DNA from: Gillisia xinjiangensis
GTDB taxonomy: Bacteria > Bacteroidota > Bacteroidia > Flavobacteriales > Flavobacteriaceae
Reading direction: 5' to 3'
Assembly: GCF_046298265.1 (NCBI RefSeq)
Contig: NZ_JBKAHK010000005.1
Location: forward strand, 248,001 to 312,000
DNA length: 64,000 bases
Numbering within the stretch: position 1 is the stretch's first letter; each line of letters opens with the position of its first letter. A model generated the notes under the pieces. It did no database searches. It was not told the origin of the DNA and saw only the letters and a list, made by a program, of their open reading frames with translations. Shown here in pieces: positions 26,551 to 35,218 of this stretch. The position numbers and the translations under genes were made by a program.

Positions 26551-27084
26551 TTATTCTTCCATAGTTTCTTCCAATGATAATTCGGCCCCGTTATTATTTT
26601 GCTCTCCCTTTTTATCGTGAATGATATTTCGAATGCTTTGGTAGATCATGGTTATTTCAGCTATAAATCCACCTGCTAAAATAGATGCTACTGTAAGTAT
26701 GGTATAATAGATCTTAAAATATTCTGAATAGGAGAATATTTTTGTTTCGGTAAATGGAATGTTAAGTAATAAGAGAACAGTTATAGAACTTATTATCAAT
26801 AGGGTAGCAAGTCGTGCAATATTTAAAAGCTCGTTATAATATTTAAGTCTTAAATGATTGATTTTTAAAACTTTTATACTTAAAAGGTGAAGCAACATTA
26901 CCAAAATGTAGATCGAGCCTAAAATGATTATATAGCAGAGAGTGCTTATTCCAGAGGAGGAAGTAGCAAGCAATTCCCAGGCCTGAAATCCAGAGATTTC
27001 TCCAAAGGTATAGGTGGCAAAACCCATAGCCAATGCAAAGATTATCCCTCCTAATACGGGTCTCCTAAAACTAAAATGTTTCAT
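26551..27084 (-). CDS. Hypothetical four-helix membrane protein
   Basis: From the ATG at 27084 the product has 177 aa with four clear hydrophobic segments (about residues 10-30, 47-70, 83-107 and 120-147) and a charged C-terminal tail (SIRNIIHDKKGEQ ... EETMEE). An upstream TTG at 27117 is also possible. I do not recognise the family. It has no close operon partner. Confidence 0.6.
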   Translation of the reverse strand: MKHFSFRRPVLGGIIFALAMGFATYTFGEISGFQAWELLATSSSGISTLCYIIILGSIYILVMLLHLLSIKVLKINHLRLKYYNELLNIARLATLLIISSITVLLLLNIPFTETKIFSYSEYFKIYYTILTVASILAGGFIAEITMIYQSIRNIIHDKKGEQNNNGAELSLEETMEE

Positions 27085-27249
27085 AATCCTGATTTCAGAA
27101 AAAATTAATGAATTCAACTATTTTATCTGAAATTACGAATTTTTCGATTTTTATATATCCAACTTACTGTTAAAAACTGATGTAAATTAATGCAAACCAG
27201 TTGTTTAAACGCTGGTTTTTAATCAGGCACTCCGGAGCAAACAAGTATC

Positions 27250-27280
27250 GGGGATTTCGATGAAATCCCGTCCGAACGGG
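27250..27280. repeat. Two overlapping perfect hairpins in a gene-free interval
   Basis: GGGATTTC-GAT-GAAATCCC (27251-27269) runs into CCCGT-CCGA-ACGGG (27267-27280), sharing three C. They lie in the 423-base gap between 27085 and 27507, which holds no coding frame. The composite palindrome is of REP type. The rest of the gap shows only the terminator at 27453. Confidence 0.45.
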
Positions 27281-27445
27281 ATAGGCACAGATTAGGGGAG
27301 ATAGAGGCATTGCGGGATTAAATGAATTTTTCTACTATATATAATTGGTCAGTAAAAAACTTTAAACGCTGTGAATTCCTATCCTATTGATAAAGTGCTT
27401 TAGGAAGCAGTGGTATTTATATCCATTTTATTATTTGAAATAATT

Positions 27446-27484
27446 CAAAAAAAAAGCCCTTCAGAATTCTTTCTGAAGGGCTTT
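27446..27484 (-). terminator. Terminator of the HPF/RaiA-family gene
   Basis: A perfect 14-bp stem (AAAGCCCTTCAGAA / TTCTGAAGGGCTTT) with a four-base loop is followed on the minus strand by a T run (27453 downwards). It lies 23 bases after the stop of the gene at 27508. Confidence 0.9.
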
Positions 27485-27507
27485 AAACTAAATATTTTTC
27501 ATAAGAT

Positions 27508-27807
27508 TTAATAGGTCTTCATTTGCCCTTTTTTCTTTGCGAGTTGTTTTTCAAGATCACGAATTGTTTCGGCACCTGCTGCTTCAAAAGATTCTTCATT
27601 CGACTCAGCAAAGATTAGAGGGCCGGGAACACTCAGCTTTATGTTACAAATAAAACCTTTGGGGTCCTGTCCTTCCTGTTTCTTAAAATAAACCTGTGCT
27701 TTAACTATCCAATCATATTTATTTTCCAGTTTATCTAATTTTTCTGATATAAACTGCTCTAAACGTTCACTTCTTTCGATTTGAACAAATTGAAATAATG
27801 CTTCCAT
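27508..27807 (-). CDS. HPF/RaiA family ribosome-associated protein
   Basis: Binds the ribosome and promotes hibernation or stalls translation in stationary phase, as known for HPF/YfiA. The 99-aa product has the short-form layout: SERLEQFISEKLDKLENKY (helix 1), WIVKAQVYFKKQ, CNIKLSVPGPLIFAESNEES and the second helix FEAAGAETIRDLEKQLAKKK. There is no long-form dimerisation domain. Monocistronic with a strong terminator. Confidence 0.88.
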   Translation of the reverse strand: MEALFQFVQIERSERLEQFISEKLDKLENKYDWIVKAQVYFKKQEGQDPKGFICNIKLSVPGPLIFAESNEESFEAAGAETIRDLEKQLAKKKGQMKTY

Positions 27808-28332
27808 AACTTTTATATTTATTTAACGGCAATAAAACTTATTTTCCTTCAATCTACAAATAATTAAGGCATCTTATGGAAAATTTATGATAGGAATCAC
27901 TTAACATTTTTTTCCATGATTGAATTTCTTAAGAAAAAATAATGGGGGTTCTACATTTAATTTCCTGTTTCATTTTTTTCTATTAATTTTTAATTTTTTC
28001 ATTATTTAATTCATTGTTTCCGGTAAACTTTATTGTTAAAGCTGAAACCACGACTCCTGTAGGTATTCGAAGGAGATTTTTAAAAACAGACCTTGCTTTT
28101 ATATTTTTTTTTTAAATTGTACTAATCATTAAAGTTTTTTAGAAAAAATCAGGGTTTTAACTAATGGTTATCAGTTAATTAAAATCAAGTTTTTTTTCTT
28201 GGTTCTTGCAGTTAGGCCGAAGGCGGAACGATCTTGACTCTTAAAAGGACAGGACTGTATTTATTTAACGTTTTATAAATAATATATCCTTTAAAGATTA
28301 ATAAAGTTTATTTTTGTTTTTTAATTATTAGT
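27808..28332. other. 525-base gap with homopolymer T runs and one dispersed repeat copy
   Basis: No coding frame is convincing. The sequence is rich in T runs and holds the repeat at 28197-28251. The rest shows nothing I can name. Confidence 0.4.
28197..28251 (-). repeat. 55-bp dispersed repeat, inverse copy of 11536-11590
   Basis: Read on the minus strand it matches 11536-11590 at about 47 of 55 positions, starting TGTCC and sharing AAGAGTCAAGATCGTTCCG and AACTGCAAGAA. It contains a small palindrome (GCCGAAGGC). The substitutions are scattered and some preserve pairing (CCGCCTTCGGC here, CCGTCTTTGGC there). Confidence 0.6.
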
Positions 28333-28701
28333 ATGATAACTCAATCCAGTGATCACTATCTATTTCAATTCTTCGATAATTATGTTATCGTGGAGGCTAA
28401 AGAAGACGTCGAAGTGGACAATAAAATTGTGGAACGAAATTTAAAAATTATTTTCAATCATTTTGATGGTAAGGATTTTATTTTGATAAGCCACAGGAAA
28501 AACAGGTATACCGTTAAATCAGGAGCATATAACAGCAGACTCATGAAAAAGGTTCGGGCATTGGCAATTGTATCTGAAGACGGACTTATGAGAGAAAAAG
28601 CCATTGTAGAACAAACGCATTTTGATCAATCTTTTGCCTTTTTCGATAACCTGGAAGATGCAATTGGGTGGGCGGAGAGTTTTTTTCCTAACAGAGGTTA
28701 A
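28333..28701 (+). CDS. Conserved flavobacterial STAS/SpoIIAA-like protein
   Basis: A 122-aa soluble protein. The alternation of strands and helices (FFDNYVIVEAKEDVEVDN, DFILISHRKNRYTVKSGAY, KKVRALAIVSEDGL, FAFFDNLEDAIGWAESFF) fits the STAS/SpoIIAA-like fold. I recall similar proteins being common in flavobacteria without assigned function. No neighbour in the same operon. Confidence 0.65.
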   Translation: MITQSSDHYLFQFFDNYVIVEAKEDVEVDNKIVERNLKIIFNHFDGKDFILISHRKNRYTVKSGAYNSRLMKKVRALAIVSEDGLMREKAIVEQTHFDQSFAFFDNLEDAIGWAESFFPNRG

Positions 28702-28877
28702 CTGTCTTTCCTGAAAAATGTTTAAATAGTTTTAGACGTTAATCCGTTCGCGGCTCAATTATAATTTGAATCTCGCTGACCTATTAATTCCTGCGTGAGT
28801 CCAAACCTGATGCCTGCTACATCGTATCTATACGGTTTTAAAATAAAAAAGCTAAGGCATAATAAGAAACCAACTTT

Positions 28878-31178
28878 TTAATTTTTATCTTTTTTGCCGA
28901 ACAAACGTTTAAAAAATCCTTTTTTCTTTTTGCTTTCATCCTTTTCTACCCGTTCCTTTTTATCGGGATTTGAGAATAAACGTTTGAAGAATCCATCTCG
29001 GGTTTTTGATTCACAATCCATCAATTCAAGAACTTCTGCAGAGGGAGCCTTAAATTTCGCAGAAGTTATCTCATCAAAAGTGTTGTCTGAATTTAATTTC
29101 TGCATAAAATGCGCAAAAACGGGTAGTGCCGAATTAGCTCCCTGGCCAATAGCGGTATTTTTGAAACCTATCCTGTGATCATCAAAGCCTACCCAGGTTA
29201 CTGTTACCAACTTTGGAAGGATTCCAACAAACCAGCCATCCTTATTGGATTGTGTGGTTCCGGTTTTTCCTGCGATATCATTTTTTAATCCGTAAGTGCT
29301 TCGAAGTCTTTGAGCAGTTCCTTCATTTACGGTGGCTTGCATGATGTCGATCATGATCTCCCTGGTCGTTTCTGAATAGGCCCGGGTTTTTGCCACTTCG
29401 GGTTTAAATTCGGCTAAAAGGTTTCCTTCCCCGTCTTTAATTCTATTAATATAGTACGGATTGCTTGATTTCCCTTGATTTACATAGCTAGTATAGGCCT
29501 TTGCGAGCTCGTTCACACTTAATTCTGCTGTTCCTAAGGCTATTGATGGAACTTTAGGCAGCGTGGATTCTATTCCCATTTTTTTGGCCTGATTGATCAC
29601 ATTTGAAATCCCTGTTTCTAAAAGTACCTTTACAGCAATGGTATTAATAGATTGGCTAAGTGCGGTTTTTAAATTGTAATTCATAAAAGGGTCATCCCCA
29701 TAAGATCCTGAGTTGGACGGGGTCCATCCATCCTCATAGGTCACCTCATCCACAGAGAAATAGGAGCAGGGTTCTATCCCACTTTCCAGTGCTGCGGTGT
29801 ATACGATAGGCTTAAATGTAGAACCAACCTGACGTTTGCTTTGTGATACATGGTCATATTTAAAATACTCATAATTTACACCTCCAACCCAGGCTTTTAC
29901 CGCCCCGGTTGAAGGTTCCACGGCAAGAAATCCAGCATTCAGAAATTTTAAATAATGTTTAATACTGTCCAGCGTACTCGCCTTGCTAACTTCTTCCTTT
30001 TTATAATTAAACAGTTCCATTTCCCGGTGTTCCTCATCCAGTTTTATAAGGATTTCCGCATCCGATAAACCTTCCTTATTGAGTTTTTTATAAACTGCAG
30101 TGCGTTTTACCGCATCTAAGATGATCTCCTTGTCTTTCTCCCACGGGGCATTTTTCCCATAAGATTTTTCATGGGTTTGTTGCAATTCATTTAAATGATC
30201 CTGTACAGCCTCTTCAGCATATTCCTGCATTTCAAAATCCAGTGAAGTATGTATGATCAAACCATCACGGTAAATATTAAAGCTTTCCCCATCCTTGTTT
30301 TTTAAAGTATCCAGAATCGAAGTGACATCTTTGCGAAGTTGTTCCCTAAAATAGGGTGCAAGACCCTGGTCATGACTGTAAAAATGATAATCCAGCACCA
30401 AATCCCTTTGCTTGGCCCGCTCCATCTCTTCCCCGGTTAAATATCCGTACTTTTCCATTTGAACCAGGACTACATCCCTTCGCAACCTGCTTCTTTCGGG
30501 GAATATTCTGGGATTAAAATAATGAGATGCTTTTAACATCCCAACCAAAACAGCAGCTTCTTCCAGGGAAAGCTCACGAGTATGTTTATCAAAAAATTTC
30601 ATGGAAGCACTCTCTATTCCGAAGGTGTTATCGCTAAACGGAACAGTATTAAGGTATAGAAGGAGTATCTCGTTTTTATTGTAGATGTCCTCCAGTCGTT
30701 GGGCGATGATGGATTCCTGTAATTTATTTACAACTATCCCAAAATATCCGTAATTCTTTCTGCCATATAAATTTTTGGCGAGTTGTAACGTAAGGGTACT
30801 GCCGCCACCTGAAGATTTATCCTGAAGTAAAATGGATTTAAAGAAAACCCTGAACAAACTTCTGCCATCTATACCGCTATGTTCAAAAAAGCGCGCATCT
30901 TCCGTTGCTACTAAAGCATTTATAAGATGTTCAGGAAGTTGATCATAGTTTATTGGCTGCCTGTCAAAAATGTAATATTTTCCAATAAGGTTCCCGTTGG
31001 AAGCTAGAATTTGCGTTGCTTCATTCTGTTTTAGCTCACTCAGTTCTTTTGAAGAAGGTATTGTACCAAAAAGCCCAAAATAAATACTTCCATAAAACAG
31101 GAAAATTAATGCAAGTAAACCCCCAAAAACACCAATGACCCACTTTAATTTAGGAGATTTTTTTATTCGTTCTATCAT
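28878..31178 (-). CDS. Bifunctional penicillin-binding protein 1A (transglycosylase/transpeptidase)
   Basis: Polymerises and cross-links peptidoglycan. One N-terminal membrane anchor is followed by the GT51 domain (ATEDARFFEHSGIDGRSLFR, GGSTLTLQLAKNLY) and the transpeptidase domain with SxxK (GSTFKP), SxN (SQSINT) and KTGTTQSNKDGW. The ATG at 31178 (MIERIKKSPK) gives 766 aa; a TTG at 31199 is less likely. The basic C-terminal tail repeats the word FFKRLF twice (DGFFKRLFSN and GFFKRLFGKK), a possible membrane or protein docking tail. Confidence 0.93.
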   Translation of the reverse strand: MIERIKKSPKLKWVIGVFGGLLALIFLFYGSIYFGLFGTIPSSKELSELKQNEATQILASNGNLIGKYYIFDRQPINYDQLPEHLINALVATEDARFFEHSGIDGRSLFRVFFKSILLQDKSSGGGSTLTLQLAKNLYGRKNYGYFGIVVNKLQESIIAQRLEDIYNKNEILLLYLNTVPFSDNTFGIESASMKFFDKHTRELSLEEAAVLVGMLKASHYFNPRIFPERSRLRRDVVLVQMEKYGYLTGEEMERAKQRDLVLDYHFYSHDQGLAPYFREQLRKDVTSILDTLKNKDGESFNIYRDGLIIHTSLDFEMQEYAEEAVQDHLNELQQTHEKSYGKNAPWEKDKEIILDAVKRTAVYKKLNKEGLSDAEILIKLDEEHREMELFNYKKEEVSKASTLDSIKHYLKFLNAGFLAVEPSTGAVKAWVGGVNYEYFKYDHVSQSKRQVGSTFKPIVYTAALESGIEPCSYFSVDEVTYEDGWTPSNSGSYGDDPFMNYNLKTALSQSINTIAVKVLLETGISNVINQAKKMGIESTLPKVPSIALGTAELSVNELAKAYTSYVNQGKSSNPYYINRIKDGEGNLLAEFKPEVAKTRAYSETTREIMIDIMQATVNEGTAQRLRSTYGLKNDIAGKTGTTQSNKDGWFVGILPKLVTVTWVGFDDHRIGFKNTAIGQGANSALPVFAHFMQKLNSDNTFDEITSAKFKAPSAEVLELMDCESKTRDGFFKRLFSNPDKKERVEKDESKKKKGFFKRLFGKKDKN

Positions 31179-31305
31179 AATTGGTAATAATGCCTGCAAA
31201 TAAACGAATACTGGTAAAATTATAGTATCCGGTTTGGTTAATTTTAAGATTTATTCCTCGATTGGAAAATCTGTGAAATTCTATTTCTGTAAGGCTTCCA
31301 AAAAA

Positions 31306-31340
31306 GAATAGCCGTAAACTCTCTAAGTTTACGGCTATTC
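31306..31340. terminator. Strong hairpin in the PBP1A upstream gap
   Basis: A perfect 15-bp stem (GAATAGCCGTAAACT / AGTTTACGGCTATTC) has a five-base loop. On the minus strand it lies about 90 bases after the stop of the tiny gene at 31431 and before PBP1A, so it may end the tiny-gene transcript, with A-rich sequence at 31300-31305 giving a short T run on that strand. Confidence 0.65.
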
Positions 31341-31430
31341 GATTAAAATTCTATCCATAATTTATATGTTATCGGGGGTTAATTTTCATATTGGCTTTGA
31401 AATATATTTTTAATAATTGCCTTCATCAAA

Positions 31431-31568
31431 TTAATTGAGAATTATTGTCATTAGTATACTATCCTGATTTTCTTGCCAGGTTCCTCTTCGTGTCTGCTTA
31501 ATATTTTTAAAATATTTCCTTTCGATTAAGCTTCCTTTGTGCGAAATTTTGAATGCTTTAGGTGTCAT
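31431..31568 (-). CDS. Tiny gene C (45 aa), divergent member of a three-copy family
   Basis: ATG at 31568, stop at 31431-31433. The product starts MTPKAFKISHKGSLIERKYF and continues KNIKQTRRGTWQEN. The stretch R-x2-F-x-N-x2-Q-(S/T)-x-RGTW is shared with the two copies upstream at 31586-31705 and 31777-31896, and its C-terminal tail is different. It is strongly basic and has no Cys, signal peptide or membrane helix. I do not know the family. The same order and strand suggest tandem duplication followed by divergence. Confidence 0.55.
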   Translation of the reverse strand: MTPKAFKISHKGSLIERKYFKNIKQTRRGTWQENQDSILMTIILN

Positions 31569-31585
31569 GTTCTAAAAATTTATGA

Positions 31586-31705
31586 TTAAAATTCGTAACG
31601 TCTGCTGTTGTGCCAGTTTGCCCTGCTGCTTTGTTTAGTGTTTAGGAAATTTCTTTTGATTACTGATTTTCCTTCTTTTCCGATTATTCTTTCTAAGATT
31701 GCCAT
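31586..31705 (-). CDS. Tiny gene B (39 aa), tandem paralogue
   Basis: ATG at 31705, stop TAA at 31586-31588. The product reads MAILERIIGKEGKSVIKRNF and then LNTKQSSRANWHNSRRYEF. It is the same length as gene A and identical at 26 of 39 positions. Most changes are conservative (V/I, K/R, D/E), which points to selection on the protein. It lies 17 bases upstream of gene C and about 70 bases downstream of gene A. No family recognised. Confidence 0.6.
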   Translation of the reverse strand: MAILERIIGKEGKSVIKRNFLNTKQSSRANWHNSRRYEF

Positions 31706-31776
31706 GATTTAAATTTTTAAGGTTAGATCCCTCATTGAGGTTTTAATTTCCCGAGGTTTACATCGAGTTATTGGAT

Positions 31777-31896
31777 TTAAAAATCGTAACGTCTCCTGTT
31801 GAACCAGGTTCCACGTTTACTTTGATTGGTGTTCAGGAAATTTCTTCTAACAGTTGATTTTCCTTCTTTTCCGATTGTGCTTTCTAAAGTTGCCAT
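31777..31896 (-). CDS. Tiny gene A (39 aa), tandem paralogue
   Basis: ATG at 31896, stop TAA at 31777-31779. The product reads MATLESTIGKEGKSTVRRNF and then LNTNQSKRGTWFNRRRYDF. The sequence before the ATG (ATAAATC) resembles that of gene B (TTAAATC). It is basic (many Arg/Lys), with aromatic residues near the end. It could bind nucleic acid or a membrane surface, but no domain is recognised. It is the first of the three copies on this strand. No clear TAnnTTTG box is visible upstream. Confidence 0.6.
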   Translation of the reverse strand: MATLESTIGKEGKSTVRRNFLNTNQSKRGTWFNRRRYDF

Positions 31897-32139
31897 GATT
31901 TATTGTTTTAATGTTATACTTAATAGACTTCATAAAAAGGGTTTTGTTACAGTACTATGTATAAAATAGTAGTATTTAACAGATTATTAACGATTCTGGC
32001 ATAAATTACTAGTAATCAAACAGTTGAATTAAATCATTCTTTCATCGTGTTAATTATTTATTAATCATAAAGCATTAAATCTGAAAATTGCAGTTATTCT
32101 TGGTTCTAGATGTGATATTTGTTTAAAATTTAAAAGTAG

Positions 32140-32988
32140 ATGCATAAGGCAGCTTTATTAATAGTATTTGGAGTTGTATCCCTGGTTGGTTTAGTTTATT
32201 TAAGTTTTGATGGATTTTCTCCGGAGACTTCACGCCAGGGAGCTCAGCTTGTTGAAATTATTAACCAATGGGATTTACCCGATACTTTGAAAGAGGTTTC
32301 CGGGATCGCATATATGCCAAATGGTAAAATGGCTTGTGTTCAGGATGAAGATGGATTTATTTTTATTTATAACCTTGAAAACGCATCCCTGGAACGAAAA
32401 ATAGAATTCGCTGAACCTGGAGATTATGAGGGGATAGCTTTGGTAGGTACTACAGCCTATGTTTTAAAAAGTGACGGGACCCTGTTTGAAGTAATCAATT
32501 TTGAAAATGATCGTTTGAAAACCGTTGAATATTCTTTTGATTTTTCAGAAAATTATAACTTTGAAGGTTTAGCGTATGACCAAAGAAAAAACCGGCTTCT
32601 TTTAGGAATTAAAGATGAAACAGATGATGATTTTAAATCTATTTATGCCTTTGATCTGGAAACCAAAAAAATAATCGATGAACCGGTTTATAAAATTTAT
32701 TTCAAACATCCTGTTTTTGAAAAACTGGATATGAAACCATCCAATAAAATGCTTCAACTTTCAGAGATCACTATCCATCCTGATAATGGTAAAATTTTCA
32801 TTCTGGAAGCAGAAAATCCAAAGCTACTGATCCTGGATTCGTCAGGGATTCCTGAAAATTTATATGTTTTCAAAAAGAAACAATTCCACCAGGCCGAAGG
32901 TCTTACATTTGGTCCTTCCGGGGAATTATTTATTTCCAATGAGGGAAGTGGAGGCTGTGGAAATATTCTTTCTATCTCCATAAATTAG
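32140..32988 (+). CDS. SdiA-regulated-domain beta-propeller protein, membrane-anchored
   Basis: An N-terminal hydrophobic segment (residues 4-22) is followed by an exported domain with propeller-like repeats: LKEVSGIAYMPNGKMACVQD, DYEGIALVGTTAYVLKSDGT, NFEGLAYDQRKNRLLLGIKD, QLSEITIHPDNGKIFILEAE, QAEGLTFGPSGELFISNEG. This repeat pattern fits the SdiA-regulated family; some YjiK-like members are implicated in envelope functions. 282 aa. The TVP38 gene starts eight bases after its stop codon, so they are probably cotranscribed. Confidence 0.8.
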   Translation: MHKAALLIVFGVVSLVGLVYLSFDGFSPETSRQGAQLVEIINQWDLPDTLKEVSGIAYMPNGKMACVQDEDGFIFIYNLENASLERKIEFAEPGDYEGIALVGTTAYVLKSDGTLFEVINFENDRLKTVEYSFDFSENYNFEGLAYDQRKNRLLLGIKDETDDDFKSIYAFDLETKKIIDEPVYKIYFKHPVFEKLDMKPSNKMLQLSEITIHPDNGKIFILEAENPKLLILDSSGIPENLYVFKKKQFHQAEGLTFGPSGELFISNEGSGGCGNILSISIN

Positions 32989-32996
32989 AAACTTAA

Positions 32997-33698
32997 GTGG
33001 ATAAACGCAATAAATCTTCTTCCGTAAAAAAAAGTAAAGCCCCATTAATTATTTCTGTAATAATAATTGCAGGTTTAATTCTGGCATATTTCTTCATACC
33101 GGAAGCTCAAGGTTTTTTAAACGAAGCATGGAACGCTTTAAGCAGCAACGATGAAGAACGGATAAAAACATGGGTAGACCAGTTTGGATGGATGGGACCG
33201 TTGGTAATCATTCTGGCGATGGCCATTCAAATGTTTTTATTGGTCCTGCCATCTTTGGGCCTAATGGTAGTATCAATTCTGGCTTATGGTCCGGTATGGG
33301 GAAGTTTGCTTGTCCTTGTGTCCATTTTTACGGCTTCTTCAGTGGGATATGCAATTGGGCGATCTTTGGGATCGGTGATGGTCAAGAAACTTATAGGAGA
33401 TAAAACTGAGAAAAAGATTGGTGATTTCCTTGAAGACTATGGTTTTTGGGCGGTAATTATTACGAGATTAAATCCAATATTATCCAATGATGCCATTAGT
33501 TTTGTTGCCGGGGTTTTGAAGATGAGTTATTGGCGGTTTATTGGGGCTACCATGGCAGGAATAAGCCCGCTCATCCTTTTTATCGCTGTATTGGGAGAAA
33601 GTACCGATGGCCTTAAAATAGGATTAATATGGGGATCTGTAATAAGTTTGATACTGTTTATTGGTTATGTATGGTGGGACAAAAAAAGGGAGAAATAA
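32997..33698 (+). CDS. TVP38/TMEM64 (VTT/DedA-like) membrane protein
   Basis: About six hydrophobic segments in 233 aa. The VTT core is visible as WGSLLVLVSIFTASSVGYAI followed by GRSLG, then DYGFWAVIITRLNPILSNDA and ISFVAGVLKMSYWRFIGAT. Members of this group are implicated in lipid scrambling or transport. The start is a GTG at 32997, eight bases after the upstream stop. Function in this organism unknown. Confidence 0.85.
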   Translation: MDKRNKSSSVKKSKAPLIISVIIIAGLILAYFFIPEAQGFLNEAWNALSSNDEERIKTWVDQFGWMGPLVIILAMAIQMFLLVLPSLGLMVVSILAYGPVWGSLLVLVSIFTASSVGYAIGRSLGSVMVKKLIGDKTEKKIGDFLEDYGFWAVIITRLNPILSNDAISFVAGVLKMSYWRFIGATMAGISPLILFIAVLGESTDGLKIGLIWGSVISLILFIGYVWWDKKREK

Positions 33699-33699
33699 A

Positions 33700-33724
33700 A
33701 AACAGGCCTCCAGGACCTGTTTCA
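33700..33724. terminator. Hairpin between convergent TVP38 and dipeptidase genes
   Basis: AAACAGG pairs with CCTGTTT around a nine-base loop, with A-rich sequence on the left and T/A-rich sequence on the right. A modest, possibly bidirectional terminator. Confidence 0.5.
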
Positions 33725-33743
33725 TGATAATAAATAGAAACGA

Positions 33744-35033
33744 TTAAGATTTCTGTAAGTCCTTTGCAACGGCTTGAACTTCATCCATAACCCTGAGCAG
33801 ATTTCCGCCCCAAAGTTTTTCTATATCTTCTTCAGAATACCCCCTTTTCACTAGTTCCACGGTAACGTTCAAGGTTTCGGAAGCATCATTCCAACCTTCA
33901 ATTCCGCCGCCGCCATCAAAATCGGAGCTTATTCCAACGTGTTCGATTCCAATAAGTTCTACCATATAATCTATATGATCTATAAAATCTTCAACATTCA
34001 CGGGGGAAATCTCCTTTTTTAATTCCTCAAGTTTGGGTTCAGCCGTAAGGCTTACTTTTTTTAGATCCTCATAATAGGCGGTACGCTCTTCGTGGTTCAA
34101 ATTACGAATGCTGTCTCTGTCCAGCACAGTAATTCCCATTTTAGCACCTTCAGCCTTGTATAACTCTCTTTGGACATCATTAAAAGCATTGTGCTTTTCT
34201 GTATGTACATAGGCGCTGAAAGCAACCGTTTGTACCACACCGCCATGTTCCTTAAACAGAAGTAAAAGTTCATCATCCAGATTCCTGCTGTGATTACATA
34301 ATGCACGCGCAGAGGAATGTGAAGCGATTAACGGAGCTTTGGAAAGTTCAAACATTTGCTTGATAGCCTTTTTGGAAGGATGGGATACATCTATCATCAT
34401 TCCTACCCGGTTCATTTCTTTTACCGCTTCTTTCCCTAAATCACTTAACCCATTGTGCAGCCATATATCGTCTGTTTCTCCTGTGTTGGAGTCGCTTAAC
34501 TGACTATGCCCATTATGGGAAAGGGACATATAACGGGCACCAAGATTATAGAATTTTTCAATTTTGCTTAAATCTTCACCTACAGGATATGCATTTTCTA
34601 CACCTATCATTCCTACAAGTTTTCCTGCATTTACCAGGTTTCTAACCTCATCAGAAGTTGTTGCCAATGCTATTTTATCTGGTGCGATATCATTTACAAG
34701 TTTATGGATGGCGTCAAATTTTGACATAGCATTTTCGTATGCTGCCTTATAACCTTCAGGGGTAAGCTCATCCTGTCCCGTATAAACTATAAACCAGGCA
34801 ACATCAAGGCCTCCGGCTTCCATTTTAGGCAAATTCACCTGGGTATCCAAATCCATGGTGTAATTTTGCGAATCGGTGAAATTGTTTATATTGATATCGG
34901 CGTGGGTATCAATGGTTATTGCTTTTTCGTGAATTGTTTTTGCTTTGGACAGCAGTTCAGCATCCTGCTGAGTTTGGGAAAAAACTACATTTCCGGCCAA
35001 AAGTGTTATCAGGCTAAGAACTTTTATTTGCAT
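33744..35033 (-). CDS. Exported membrane-type dipeptidase (peptidase M19)
   Basis: Zinc dipeptidase of the renal dipeptidase family. Signal peptide MQIKVLSLITLLAGNVVFSQ, cut likely after Ser19 or Gln20. Metal ligands are in TIDTHADININ (HxD), MIDVSHPSKKAI and LIASHSSARALCNHSRNLDD, with GISSDFDGGGGIEGW near the end. 429 aa. It probably acts in the periplasm on dipeptides, including those with a D-residue or dehydro residue. Single gene, convergent with the TVP38 operon. Confidence 0.9.
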   Translation of the reverse strand: MQIKVLSLITLLAGNVVFSQTQQDAELLSKAKTIHEKAITIDTHADININNFTDSQNYTMDLDTQVNLPKMEAGGLDVAWFIVYTGQDELTPEGYKAAYENAMSKFDAIHKLVNDIAPDKIALATTSDEVRNLVNAGKLVGMIGVENAYPVGEDLSKIEKFYNLGARYMSLSHNGHSQLSDSNTGETDDIWLHNGLSDLGKEAVKEMNRVGMMIDVSHPSKKAIKQMFELSKAPLIASHSSARALCNHSRNLDDELLLLFKEHGGVVQTVAFSAYVHTEKHNAFNDVQRELYKAEGAKMGITVLDRDSIRNLNHEERTAYYEDLKKVSLTAEPKLEELKKEISPVNVEDFIDHIDYMVELIGIEHVGISSDFDGGGGIEGWNDASETLNVTVELVKRGYSEEDIEKLWGGNLLRVMDEVQAVAKDLQKS

Positions 35034-35189
35034 GGGGTTATTTTGAAATTAATAATGAATTCAAAAAGCTAAAGATAATTAATCCTAACTAATCGCTTGT
35101 TTGTTCCCAATCATTTTTCTGAAGTGAGGATGACATCATTATAATACCATTTTTTAAAGTGGTTTTTTTATTTGGTACAAAAAGAAGCT

Positions 35190-35197
35190 TAAATTTG
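35190..35197 (+). promoter_or_regulatory. Bacteroidota -7 box for priA
   Basis: TAAATTTG followed by C matches TAnnTTTG exactly. TTTG at 35171-35174 is a possible -33 element, with a slightly short 15-base spacer. The ATG is 21 bases downstream at 35219. Confidence 0.6.
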
Positions 35198-35218
35198 CTT
35201 TAAACAGAACCCCTTTTG

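Noticed and set aside
31381..31910. CRISPR-like or direct DNA repeat
   Set aside because: The repetition is best explained by three paralogous coding frames: copies differ in a codon-aware way and unit lengths are not those of repeat-spacer arrays.
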